Source of the DNA: Linderina pennispora
Taxonomy: Eukaryota > Kickxellomycota > Kickxellomycetes > Kickxellales > Kickxellaceae
Direction of reading: 5' to 3'
Assembly (NCBI RefSeq): GCF_002104995.1
Contig: NW_024468265.1
Location: 212,003-276,002, forward strand
Length of the DNA: 64,000 nt
Shown: piece by piece, positions 52,208-62,787 of the stretch
Position numbering within the stretch: position 1 is the stretch's first letter
Layout: each line of letters opens with the position of its first letter
Notes under the pieces: model-generated
Told to the model about the DNA's origin: nothing
What the model saw: the letters and a program-made list of their open reading frames with translations, nothing else
Databases searched by the model: none
Position numbers and translations under genes: made by a program

Positions 52208-53502
52208 CCCTCCCCCATTACGTCTCAGGAGAATGGGTGAGAGCGGGTGCTTGTCACACCTGTGTGCGCACAGATGTTGAAGAAAAAAATTCCACTCAAC
52301 GAGTTTTCGAAGAAAACAACGGCTGAATAGCTGTGGGGGGGAAATAACCACGCGATCGACGCCTGCTGTTGTCTCCTGCCCAACCACCCTCCCACCTCCT
52401 TCTCTGTCGGGGGACGACTGCCCGACACGCTGCATTGCAGCTCTCTACTGGAACACATCCTGTCGACATGCATATCGATTGCATCCGAGAAAGACTGCCC
52501 CGAAAAGCATATGCTGTGGGTGCGATCAACGCTTGCCCATGCTGCATTAGGTGCTGACTTGTCTCCAGAGATAATATCCGTTCCCGCGGTAAGCCAGGTG
52601 GATACGTGGCTGTTCTGCGAGCAAAGATAAAGCGGTTTATCGCACCCGCCGCACAGCCCTCTGCATTCCAGCTGCTGAGCAGCCGGCTGGCAATTAGCTT
52701 GTACGAACTTTGCAGACATGGCTCAACAGAACTGCACGCAATCGGCAGTTTCTTTTCTGTGCACACTCAGAGCAGCACTGGCCCTTGCTACGCCTGGATA
52801 GCAGGAACCCCCAGCTGCCGACTTAGGAATTCCTTTGGGACTGCCATTGATCCGCATTCGCCTCTGCGCCTTGGGCTGGAGGGCAATGCTAATTTGCGCT
52901 CGATCAGGCCAAAGCGCGTCTCAGGGCCAATGGGGGAATTTGGGCTGCTTCCCGTGGCACGGTGCCAGATTTTCTGCCTAGTGACTTTTGTTCAGAGAAA
53001 TTCTTTTTGGCAACCCGTTTCTTATCTCTGGGCTAGTGCTGCACATATCCGCGGCGTGTAGATTGACAGGAAATTATCCGCAGCTAGTGCGCTCTAAGGC
53101 GTGATTTGATTTCAGCCAATATCCTAGGTTCAGCAAGATGTAGTTTTCTCTCCAGCGAGCAGTCCGATGGGACTGCTGGCTGGACCGCTGGACCGTTAGT
53201 TGCTGTGGCTAGCACCGAAACAAGCTGCGCTAGCTGACAAGCGGTCTTTGGCTACAAGCGGCAGTCCATTGTGGCGCAGCATATGCATTGTGCGAGGCAT
53301 CGGGTATCTGAAGACCACGCGCTTGTTCGCAGGGGCTTGTGACGAAATGGACTGCCCACATAATGGCCATGGCCCGGATTCGACATTCGTTGTTGGATGC
53401 ACATATCGCCCATGTAACTGCTGTGGAGTCTGTCAAACAAGCTCACCCTTTGCTATTTTCCACTCTTTGCTACCCTTTCTCCTTTGCTTAGTATTTACGA
53501 TT
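52208..53502. other. Intergenic, transporter copy 2 to small secreted proteins
   Basis: 1.3 kb without recognisable gene, RNA or repeat. Confidence 0.45.
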
Positions 53503-53509
53503 ATATAAC
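53503..53509 (+). promoter_or_regulatory. TATA box of the proline-rich secreted protein
   Basis: TATATAA-type box about 105 bp upstream of the ATG at 53611. Confidence 0.45.
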
Positions 53510-53610
53510 GGCTTTAACCCTCCTTTGCCAGCAGCAGGCTCACTAGCATCCACATCACTCTCAACAGCTTTAACGCCACACGCACGATCACGAACATCCA
53601 CTCCGCAATC

Positions 53611-53969
53611 ATGAAGTTTTACAGCTGCCTGCTGGCCCTCATTTTAATCCTTTGCTTTCTCCGTGCTTTCAGCACCAGTTGCACAGGCACCTGGTCCGAT
53701 AGCTGGCATGCCGGGCATGCCCAAAGATAGGTGGTGGCGCTCCTCACCCGAATCCCGGTGCACCGCACCCCCCGGCTCCAGCCCCAGCTCCAGCTTCGGC
53801 TCAGGCAAGACCTCAAGCTCCGGCTCCGGCTCCACCTGCCAGCGATGGATCTGTTATTCCGCTACCCGGGCCTGGAGAAACTCTCTTCGGCTACCTTGAT
53901 CGCCTGCTCAAGAACCTGCCATTCATTGGCAACTTGCTGCCTATGCTGGGTGTAGCGCGGTCCAAGTAA
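53611..53969 (+). CDS. Small secreted proline-rich protein (two +1 breaks)
   Basis: Not a family I know. Reading through +1 breaks at 53662 and 53729 gives 118 residues: a signal peptide (MKFYSCLLALILILCFL then VLSAPVAQA), a Gly/Met/Pro stretch (GPIAGMPGMPKD), a Pro/Ala-rich linker, and a hydrophobic C-terminus (LDRLLKNLPFIGNLLPMLG). Codon bias is consistent only along this path. The literal first frame stops after about 36 residues. May be a small effector-like or cell-wall peptide. Confidence 0.55.
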
Positions 53970-54426
53970 CAACCGGCATTTCATGACTGTTTCCAACAAT
54001 GAATTCTTTTTACTTTCGAACCATGAAGATGAATGGGGCATTGTTGCCTCCAGCACTATGCCAAGCAGTATAGCAGCAATGTGGCTCTTGGCCTACTGAA
54101 CATACTATTAGAATCCCTGCTAGCGTTTTCTGGTTTCTTGTCTGAATTCGGGGGAGGGAGCCATCTCTATTCGTGCTGGTGTTTCGTTTCGCACTGTAGA
54201 CGAAAGAGGGACTGCTGGACCATTATCTGGAATCTAGTAGAGTGCTGGATGGTTCGGCTGCCATGCAATGCCTGCGCAGCAAAAATGGCCGTTAGCTGAC
54301 AATGAAACGGCTACTATCTGGTGTCGAAGAACACAAGCCGACGAGCACACCGTTCATTCTGCACACCAATGAAAGGATCGCAGCTTCCAATTTGCATCTC
54401 CTCTTGCGCACACTGGTCCAACGGTC
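53970..54426. other. Intergenic between small secreted-protein genes
   Basis: No gene seen; ends at a TATA box of the next gene. Confidence 0.4.
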
Positions 54427-54433
54427 TATATAA
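54427..54433 (+). promoter_or_regulatory. TATA box of the PKPEYH-repeat protein
   Basis: TATATAA about 100 bp upstream of the ATG at 54530. Confidence 0.5.
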
Positions 54434-54529
54434 CTACCTCTGCATCAGCGACCTCCTCGACTCACACATCACCTTCACACAGAACCGCAAGCACATTTCC
54501 AACACCTACCCCGCTACCACCCTATCACG

Positions 54530-55550
54530 ATGCACGTTTATACCACCACCATCCTTGCCTTGATTACTCTTGCAACAGCCCAGCAGGTTGGCTTCGCCAG
54601 TGATGCCTCGGTCGTCGCTGGCCCGAATGCGATCGACTCGACCAACATCAACAATGGCTGGCAAGCAGATGGCTCGTTTTTCACCTCAGGCGGCTCTGGA
54701 AGTGGCTCGACATTCAGCAACATCGCCAACTCGCATTTCAGCGACATAAACTCCAACTCAGTCAACGAGCACAACATCGCTAACAACCCGAGCTCTAACT
54801 CTGTTGCTGGCAACAGTGGATGGACTGCCAATGGCAACGGCAATGCCCTCGGTGCTGTGCAAAACCAGTTTGCTGGAATTGCCTCCCCGTTCTTCAGACG
54901 TGACGGAGCCTACCATGCAGCTGCAGCCCCTGCTGGAGAGTACAAGGCACCAGGCCATTTCGTGGGCAGCCCACCTCCTCCTCCCCATGTTGCCCCTGCG
55001 TCTTACGCTGCGCACCCGGTTGTTCCTGTGGTCCAGATTCCAGTGGTACCAGTAGTTCCGGTTCATTATGTAGCCCCTCCTGTTGCCCCTGCCCCTGCCC
55101 CCCAAACCCGAATATCATGCTCCTGCTCCTGTTCCAGCCCCCAAGCCCGAGTATCATGTACCGGTTGCCCCTGCTCCCGCTCCTAAGCCTGAGTATCACG
55201 CTCCTGCTCCTGCCCCCAAACCCGAGTATCACGCTCCTGTTCCTGTTCCTGTTCCTGCTCCCAAGCCTGAGTATCATGCTCCTGCTCCTGTTCCTGTTCC
55301 TGCTCCCAAGCCCGAGTATCATGCTCCTGTTCCTGTTCCTGTTCCTGCTCCCAAGCCTGAGTATCACGCTCCTGCTCCTGCTCCTGCTCCTGTCCCCAAG
55401 CCTGAGTATCACGCTCCTGTTCCTGTTCCTGTTCCTGCTCCCAAGCCCGAGTATCATGCACCGGTTGCGCCCGCTCCCGCTCCTAAGCCTGAGTATCATG
55501 CGCCGGTCGCTCCTGCTCCTGCTCCTAAGCCTGAGTACCACGCGTACTAA
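54530..55550 (+). CDS. Secreted protein with NSNSVN domain and eleven PKPEYH repeats
   Basis: 339 residues if one +1 break in a C-run (55098-55103) is bridged. Signal peptide MHVYTTTILALITLATA. Residues about 20-125 are Asn/Ser/Gly-rich with NAIDSTNINNG, INSNSVNEHNI and NPSSNSVAGNSGWTA, homologous to the 56204-56860 protein. Then a His/Pro/Val linker, then eleven copies of PKPEYHAP spaced by Val/Ala-Pro stretches. The repeat region is highly regular at DNA level (about 45 bp units). Such Tyr/Pro/His repeats suit a structural wall or extracellular matrix protein, possibly cross-linked through Tyr by the nearby tyrosinases (speculative). Confidence 0.75.
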
Positions 55551-56061
55551 ACCAATTCGATGTTACAGCCCTGATCAACAGGCTCATGGATCTCTTCTTG
55601 CCTGTGCTATATCGGGAATATAGTGATTACAATTTTCGCCCCTTTTATTCGTTATGAACATGGGTATATTGCGAATGAAAGTAGCAGCTAATAGTCAGTC
55701 TGAAAGCATATATGGCGTGGCTTCAACTAATGTGGCGGTGTTGCATCGACTGCTGCCTACAATAAAACAGGCAACAGCCCTGATTGTCATCTGAGAGCTC
55801 TTCTATGCGCCACCACGGACCAGAGTACTGCCTTCGATGAATGCGATCTATGATATCTTGTCCACTGCCAGCACCCTAGAGCATGGGGGCGCAGTCATAT
55901 GGACGCCACCCAGCGTCATGACATGCTATATGTGAACGACAATATAATCACCATTGTTCGTCGGTGTATTCAGATTGTTTTTTGTTTGCGATGTTTACAA
56001 AATTCTCCAATGGCTAACGCCAGAGGCAAAGGAAACTTGACAGCAGCTAGGAAGACAAATG
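55551..56061. other. Intergenic between the two NSNSVN-domain genes
   Basis: No gene; TATAAAG at 56062 belongs to the next gene. Confidence 0.4.
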
Positions 56062-56203
56062 GTATAAAGCTACCCTGCCAACACACGCTCCACCAAGTAG
56101 CATCAAGTCAACCTTGTAGACCAGTTTTTGTCCCGCACTTAGCACTGCCCCCGCCTTAACTTCCCCGTAGCCCCTAACCTCCTTTCCAATCACAGAGTCG
56201 GCC

Positions 56204-56860
56204 ATGCGCACCTTCATTCTCGCTCCTATCCTCACCGCACTTGCCATTGCGTCTCCTGTCCACAGGCGCCAGCAGGTCGGTTCGGCACAGGGAGATGCTA
56301 TCGACACTGGTGCAAATGCCATCAGCTCGCCCAACATAAACGAGGGCACTCAGGTCGAGGACTCCATCATCGACAATAGCTCCGATGCTGGCAGCACCTC
56401 GGCTGGAAACTTTGGCACCTCTGTTACCAAGGTAAACTCGAACAGCGTGAACAAGGGCAATATCGTTGTCAACCCGTCGACGACTACCACCTCGGGCAAC
56501 ACCGGGACGACAGTTGACGGATTTGGGAACCAGGTTGGCGACGACTTTGGTATCCTGCCATTCATCAGTGACTTCCTTGCCAAGCGTTCTGTTGTGGAGC
56601 GTGCACTTGCTAAGCGCAGTATCGTGGACCGTGCACTTGCTAAGCGCGGTATCGTGGAGCGTGCACCCGTCAGGCGCAGTGCCATCTTTGCTTCGCCGGA
56701 CTTTGTGGATCCGTTTGACTTGGGGTACTTCCCTGGGCAGTACCTGCCGGCCGGATTCCCCGTCGATGTCCCTGTTGCCTTGCCTGTCGGCTTCACTGTT
56801 GCCCCGGGCTCCAGCCATAACCAGGTTCAGAATGCAGGAATTGTCCAGAACCAAGCCTAA
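56204..56860 (+). CDS. Secreted NSNSVN-domain protein with Kex2-type repeats
   Basis: 218 residues. Signal peptide MRTFILAPILTALAIASPV, then HRRQQVGSAQG. The N-terminal ~100 residues match the preceding gene (NAISSPNINEG, VNSNSVNKGNI, NTGTTVDGFGN). Next come three tandem ten-residue units, each ending in a dibasic site: SVVERALAKR, SIVDRALAKR and GIVERAPVRR. The tail (ATFASPDF-like, AGFPVDVPVALPVGF) is hydrophobic and Pro/Val-rich. The unit layout is that of a kexin-processed precursor, so short peptides may be released in the Golgi. Intact frame. TATAAAG about 140 bp upstream. Confidence 0.75.
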   Translation: MRTFILAPILTALAIASPVHRRQQVGSAQGDAIDTGANAISSPNINEGTQVEDSIIDNSSDAGSTSAGNFGTSVTKVNSNSVNKGNIVVNPSTTTTSGNTGTTVDGFGNQVGDDFGILPFISDFLAKRSVVERALAKRSIVDRALAKRGIVERAPVRRSAIFASPDFVDPFDLGYFPGQYLPAGFPVDVPVALPVGFTVAPGSSHNQVQNAGIVQNQA

Positions 56861-57152
56861 GCCCACCACAGCATCTCCCAGAACCCATCTTAAAATATAA
56901 TAACACTCCCATGTTGCACGGCCCACGCCACATTGGACGAAAATGCGGCTGCTGGTACCAAAGTCCATGGAGCGGCATTGCAAGCCAGCGTGTACTGTTG
57001 ATCGCAGCAGCAGCCACATTTATTTGGTCTGCATGGCATTCGCGCCCTTACTCCCGTCGTACTATTCTATAAAAACCCGTTCTGGCCAACAGTCAAGGTC
57101 GACGGGACCTCCATCCTCGGCTTTGGCTCTCATCCAACCTCACTGAAAAAAA

Positions 57153-58091
57153 ATGGCAGCAATTCCAACAGTCGAAACCGGTGTTCCTGGTGATCATATC
57201 AAGACTCCACGCATTGGTTTGGAATGCATGCCACTGAGCGGCACCTATGGATCAGTAGTTGATGCCGAATCACTCCAACTGCTCGGCCATGCACACAAGG
57301 CAGGCTGCACCCTGTGGGACACCACCGATCTCTATGGTTTTGGCCACGAGTTCACAGTACCAGAACTGGGCGCAGACGTATCATTCAGCTCTCAGATCAC
57401 AGGCATCCGTGGTGGCCTTGAGTATGTGCGTACCTCCATCGAGGGCAGCCTTAAGCGCCTCGGTGTAGACAGAATCGGCCTCTACTACCAGCACCGCGTC
57501 GACCCAAATACACCTATTGAAAAAAAACAGTGGCTGTGATGGCAGAGCTGGTCAAGGAGGGCAAAGTGCGCTACCTCGGACTGTCCGAGTGCAGTGCCGA
57601 CACTCTGCGTCGCGCCTACAAAGTCCACCCAATTGCTGCTGTGCAGATAGAGTACAGCCCGTAGACTATCGATATTGAGTCCAATGGCATGCTAGATGCG
57701 TGCCATGAACTTTGTGTCACTGTGGTTGCATTCTCTCCGCTGGGGACGCGGCATCGAGGATATCCCTGCAAACGACTTCCGCAGAGGACGTCCGCGTTGG
57801 ACACCCAAGAACTTTGCCCACAACATCCAGCTAGTTGACGCTTTTGGCCGCATGGCCAGGCAAAAGGGCTGCACGCTTGGCCAGCCTACACTTGCCTGGC
57901 TGTTGGTCCAAGAGAAGAACATGGCTCTGATCCCAGGTACCCGGCGTGACGCCAGATTTGACGAAAACTTTGCTGCTCTTCAGGTGCATATCGCTGGCGA
58001 AGAGAATAAGCAAACCCGCAACCTGTTGAACAGGGCAGGCATCCAGGGGCAACGGTACCCGGCTGAATTTATGAGCAGGGTCGGGCTGTAA
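57153..58091 (+). pseudogene. Decayed aldo-keto reductase, copy 1
   Basis: Clearly homologous to the intact copy at 58605-59637, nearly identical over [20 protein letters not shown] and [20 protein letters not shown]. Lesions: eight A instead of six at 57520-57527, an extra base near 57746, a W-to-stop TAG at 57662, and in-frame deletions of about 24 residues after LYGFG and 8 residues after SPLGRG. The catalytic Tyr region survives but part of the cofactor-binding barrel is missing. A TATA box (TATAAAA, about 57069) is kept. Confidence 0.8.
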
Positions 58092-58504
58092 ATTCATCAA
58101 GCGTCTCGTCACGTTAGTCTTCAAAAAATGTATATTGAGCGGTACCTTGCTAGAAGAACAGTTGTTGCAAGTGTCTCACACTGCTCATGGTGGAACCAAG
58201 AGCTGTTCGCTTCAAGCGGCAGAACTCACCAGTGCTACACAATGGCAGTCGGAAGATACTGTGACCGCAGCACACCCTTAAATGCTGACGGTGATAGGAT
58301 GTGCTTTTTGAGCCTATTCCGACGATTCTCCGATACTCCACCGAAATCGATACCTGCTCTGGTGTCGCCTTTTCCACAGGAGTCCGCTGACTAATTCAGT
58401 AGCTGCCGCAAAAAGCTAAGCAGGCTAGTAATACTGGTTAAAACTGGTTTACATACCGCAGTGGTGACGCAAGCTACGGCTATGCGTTGCCAAGAAATCC
58501 GCCT
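58092..58504. other. Intergenic between aldo-keto reductase copies
   Basis: No gene seen. Confidence 0.4.
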
Positions 58505-58505
58505 T

Positions 58506-58512
58506 GGTATAA
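58506..58512 (+). promoter_or_regulatory. TATA box of aldo-keto reductase copy 2
   Basis: TATAAAA about 95 bp upstream of the ATG at 58605. Confidence 0.5.
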
Positions 58513-58604
58513 AATCCCCTCAGAAATCGTCAGGATGCCCTAGATCGCTGCAGTATTAACGGACCCAATCCCCTCAACCAGTGCCCAAGCAACCTACCTC
58601 GACC

Positions 58605-59637
58605 ATGTCTATCGTTCCCACCATCGAATTTGGTGTTCCCTGGCGACAAGATCCGTGTGCCTAGGATCGGCTACGGAGCAATGACTGTAACCCCTGTGTA
58701 CGGTCCAGTTGACAATGACGAAGCGCTTCGCACCCTGAAGCGCACCATTGAGCTTGGGTCGACCTTTTGGGACACTGCCGATTTATATGGTTTCGGCAGC
58801 AGCGAGCGCTTTTTGTCCGAAGAACTGAAAAGGAACCGCAACGGGATCTTTATCTGCACCAAGTTTGGCAATGCATACCGTATGCCTGAGCCCGGATTCA
58901 AGGGCAACTTTGCTTCGTTAATCACAGGAATTCGCGGAGACCCTGAGTATGTGCGTGCCTCCGTTGAAGGCAGCCTTGAGCGCCTCGGTGTAGACAGAAT
59001 CGACCTCTACTACCAGCACCGCGTCGACCCAAATACACCTATTGAAAAAACAGTGGCTGCGATGGCAGAGCTGGTCAAGGAGGGCAAAGTGCGCTACCTC
59101 GGACTGTCCGAGTGCAGTGCCGACACTCTGCGTCGCGCCTACAAAGTCCACCCAATTGCTGCTGTGCAGATGGAGTACAGCCCGTGGACTATCGACATTG
59201 AAACAAACGGTCTGCTGGATGCGTGCCGTGAGCTTGGCGTGACTCTTGTAGCGTATTCGCCTCTGGGCCGTGGCTTCTTGACCGGACAAATTCGCAAGTT
59301 CGAAGACCTTCCTGAGCGCGACTGGCGCCGCACCAACCCGCGGTTCCAGCCCGAGAACTTTGCCCACAACATCAAGCTTGTCGAGGGCTTCGAGCGCATC
59401 GCGGCAAAAAAGGGTGTCAAGCCAGGACAGCTTGCACTTGCATGGCTCCTGGCTCAAGTGGACAACCTCATTGTGATTCCTGGAACCAAGCGCGTCAAAT
59501 ACCTTGAGGAGAATGTCGCTGCTGCCCAAATCAAGCTTACCGAGGAGGAAATTGAAGAGATCCGTGAGCTGGTTGACAAGGCCAACGTCAAGGGGGAGAG
59601 ATACGACGAAGTACAAATGAAGCTTGTTGACGCATGA
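58605..59637 (+). CDS. Aldo-keto reductase, AKR13-like, copy 2
   Basis: NADPH-dependent (beta/alpha)8 oxidoreductase. The true start is the ATG at 58605 (MSIVPTIEFGV); one +1 break in the C-run at 58638-58640 separates it from PGDKIRVPRIGYGAM, as shown by the homologous start of copy 1. About 343 residues. Catalytic set: Asp and Tyr in FWDTADLYGFGSSE, Lys in FICTKFG, His in [16 protein letters not shown]; cofactor motif IPGTKRVKYLEEN. Family members reduce aldehydes such as pyridoxal; substrate unknown. The tandem arrangement with a dead copy shows recent duplication. Confidence 0.85.
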
Positions 59638-61429
59638 ATAGAATAAAACTATATCTCTGCACATAAACTATAACTTATCGGTAGTGACTGGCATGGTTGA
59701 TTCATTACGGCAACACTGGATATGCTAATAGAATACTACACACGTGGTGGTGTTGGAAAGGCGACCTAAGGATATGCCCAGCAGAAGATGGCTGCATATG
59801 CAAAAGTGATTGCATCATTAGGAATAGTCATGGAGGTGATCATAGTTGAAACAACGGTTGCACTGGACGGTGTGTAGTGTGCATTGACAACAACATGTCG
59901 AAGAAACTGTACCCATGCGGCGCGGGCAGAACGCAGATCGTCTCGGGTAGACATATCGGTGGGCTGTGTAGGTCTGATCAGGTTCACACAATTCCAACAA
60001 CCTTATATTCACACATGCTGCATGCTATTCCTGAATGAATGCCCTGTGTGATTGGCATGTGCATCTTTGTAGAAAGACTGGCTGCGAACCATGATCCCTC
60101 CACACCATGTTCGGCGCTGCACAGACTGCCAGGATATTTAGTAGACCAGGACCAGCAGCCTGCTCCGTGTTAGCAGTGAGCACAAGACGTGCGCCATTGG
60201 CTGTAGGTGATGTAACAGGCAGATCTGGAGAAACGAGAGAGCTGCATAAATTTATTCCCAAAAAATACATGCTGCTCCACGTAGTAGCAGGAGTATCTGC
60301 CAGAAATGAACAGCAGTGTGTATGCATCTCTCGAGTCCAGGTGTGGTATAAAAAAAAGCTTGGTTCGCATTCGGCATACACTTCCACACGGAGCAGTAAG
60401 TGCTTTTGCCTTGTGGTAATGCATGTAAACCAAGCACTGGCCCGTTAGTTGTCTATAGCAGGAGAGCCGTGTTTCAAATAATCAAATCAATATTTTTGAA
60501 TGATTGTCATCTCAACTACAAGCATCCTTCCAATGAGTGCCAATGATGCGCACGCTCGGATACTCGGATGGGTCTGCATCATGTACTCAGATATGGAAAC
60601 AAAACTAAGACAATGTAACGATTTGTAGAGCCAGGTGTGCTCAACGCTTGAAAAAGCGAACCGGCCTGTTAGAATGGACGCTGGGATTTGCATGGGGAAA
60701 ATACTCCGTAGCTGGTTGCTTCAAGTTGGAAAGATCCATTCATTGAATTGTACATGACTCGCAATTCATGTTTAACCGCAATCAGACCACGTAGAAAGCA
60801 AATCTGGAACAGGTGCTGGCAACGCATATTTATGCATGCGCGGAGATCAACAAAAGTTGCAGTCGCAGCCACTGCTGGCACATCGCCATCTTCAACAATG
60901 ATGTGCTAGCTTGGGAGCTTCTTCCATATACTAAAAGCTATGATGCCCTATGCCGAGTACGTGCAGCCGGCATAGTTTCTGCCCATCTAGACCAGCATAC
61001 CCTGCTATTCTTGGATCTGTGCCGCTGTGGTTTACACAACGAAGCCAGCTTTGTTCTTGACTGGCAAATCGGCTCTGAGTTAAATCGTCGGAAAAACACA
61101 TACGTTACAAACGAAGAACATGCTGTATCTTTCGATTCCAGGTCGCATTGCCGACTTGCATGCAGTCTTTGCAGAAGGGAGAGGCGGAAAATTGCGTAGT
61201 GTGCAATATTCACAAATGTGGCAACTGGCAAGAGTCGTGTATATAAACCCAGGCACTGCCTCGCTGCGTCTGCTCTCAACCACAAGCACATATCACAACT
61301 ATCTTCTTTCCAATTCCTTACCAGTTCTACTAATTTGGATCCTGTATCTTCCACCTTTTCTAACGATTAAACTCTTCCTCAGGCCCCAGCATTGGTCACA
61401 CTGACGACTACACCTCACCGTAACTCAAG
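59638..61429. other. Intergenic, 1.8 kb
   Basis: No gene I can support. A TATA-like TATAAAAAAAA at 60350 has no ORF behind it. TATATAAA at 61240 precedes the peptide gene by about 190 bp, with a CT-rich leader. Confidence 0.45.
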
Positions 61430-61627
61430 ATGAACCATCCTCTTACATCGCTTCTCGTGCTCATGGCGCTTCAGCTGGTCGTTGTAAGCGCTGCCCCCGT
61501 TCCGTCCAATGCCAATGCAAGCACAAGCAAACTAGGGAATCCCTCCCATTCTGAGTGGGCGGGTGCTTTGGACACTTCAGCCCTGTCAAAGCGCGGCTGG
61601 GATTACTTTGGAGTCTACAGAGGCTAA
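61430..61627 (+). CDS. 65-aa secreted peptide precursor with Kex2 site
   Basis: Signal peptide MNHPLTSLLVLMALQLVVVSAA, a Ser/Asn/Ala-rich spacer, then SALSKR followed by GWDYFGVYRG and the stop. The Lys-Arg followed by a ten-residue aromatic/Gly peptide at the extreme C-terminus is the layout of a kexin-processed peptide hormone or pheromone, or of a fungal RiPP core. A TATA box and CT-rich leader upstream support expression. No homologue known to me. No RiPP enzymes or pheromone receptor lie in the window. Confidence 0.6.
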   Translation: MNHPLTSLLVLMALQLVVVSAAPVPSNANASTSKLGNPSHSEWAGALDTSALSKRGWDYFGVYRG

Positions 61628-61874
61628 TGGTCTGCACTCTGCCAGTTCATGATCGCTACTACAGCAACCCCCTAAAAACTACCCTCATTCAACCTTCCTT
61701 TATACTCGTCGATACTTTTGTATATAAATAATTTCTTGCAGTCCGAAACACACCACAGTTACAATTGCAAAGGCTTGCATTGCGAGCAACGAAAGTCTGG
61801 TGGGTGATATTAATTCAGCAACATAAAATATAGAAACGACATAAAACGACATAAAACGATTAGGGGACACTGAC

Positions 61875-62787
61875 TTACTTGAACATGCTGTTTGTCTCCC
61901 AGTCAGTGTTGATTTCGTTGTCAGGAGATGCCATGTCGAGTGGGTCAATAGTCCGCAGTTCTTGCGTTATCGAGTTCTTGACTAGCTCGTCCAGCTCCTT
62001 TGTGACAACGGAAATCATCTTTTTGAAGCGGCTGTCAATCTTGGCAATGTTGTCGAAGGCTTGCTGGGTGATGGTGATGGCCATTAGTGAGTCGGCCAGC
62101 TTTGTGTACATGATAACTGTGATCTGACAGAACGTGTCAAACACCTGCAAAAAGTCCAGGTCGAATGGCTACAGCGCAAACCAGTATATAGAGAAAGCTT
62201 GAGTGATTCTGAAATGTTTTCGAATATTGAAAGACCGTGTTGAGGTACTGCGTACACTTACCGGCTGATGTGTATCAAGGTATGAGAAATTGCCAGCCTC
62301 ATAGCTGGCCTGCAATGCCGATGCATGCTCGTCCGAATTGCGCGACTTTCTGAAGAACGTCCTCTTTTTGCTTTTGCTGACAGTTTCGGACATGTACGCG
62401 TCGTATTCGTTAATGAGAATGCCCAGCGCTTTGATGTAGTCTGACGGATTGGAAATGGCCAGGATGGGTCCCAGGCTGGCGCCAAGCATAAAGTATGCCC
62501 GTGTCCGTTTGCGCAGTCTGATGCTGTTGAACATACCGCGCATGTCGTCAGGGTCAAACAGTAGCGTGTTGAAGTATGCCCGCCGCCTTGACGCTTTATT
62601 GGCATTGGCACGCGCTGTCAGCGTGCTGCCTGAAGGAACTTCCTGTGCGTCGTTAACAGTATCGCCTGCCTAGGTCAATTTCCAGCGGTAGAGCCATTGA
62701 ATTGCGTAGATGCCGGAACGTAACAATGCGCTTACTGATTAGCTCGCGAATACTGAGCTCCCAAACATTGCCGGCGACTGAGCCCAT
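61875..62787 (-). CDS. Conserved fungal hypothetical protein, one intron, damaged N-terminus
   Basis: Two exons: 62787-62262 and 62168-61875, with a 93 bp intron (donor GTAAGT, acceptor GTAG). The join gives DTHQP-PFDLDFLQVFDTFC. About 270 residues, mostly helical: MGSVAGNVWELSIRELISKR, then after a gap DDMRGMFNSIRLRKRTRAYF, SDYIKALGILINEYD and IAKIDSRFKKMISVVTKELD. I believe related proteins occur in many fungi without assigned function. One +1 break near 62700 (HLRN to QWLYRWKLT) is followed by an in-frame TAG (about 62672), so the literal sequence is interrupted. The 3' end could also continue, since AAGTAAGT at 61875 resembles a donor. Confidence 0.6.

Noticed and set aside
57520-57527. 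Programmed slippage at the A8 run in AKR copy 1
   Set aside because: That copy also has a nonsense codon and deletions, so it is simply dead.
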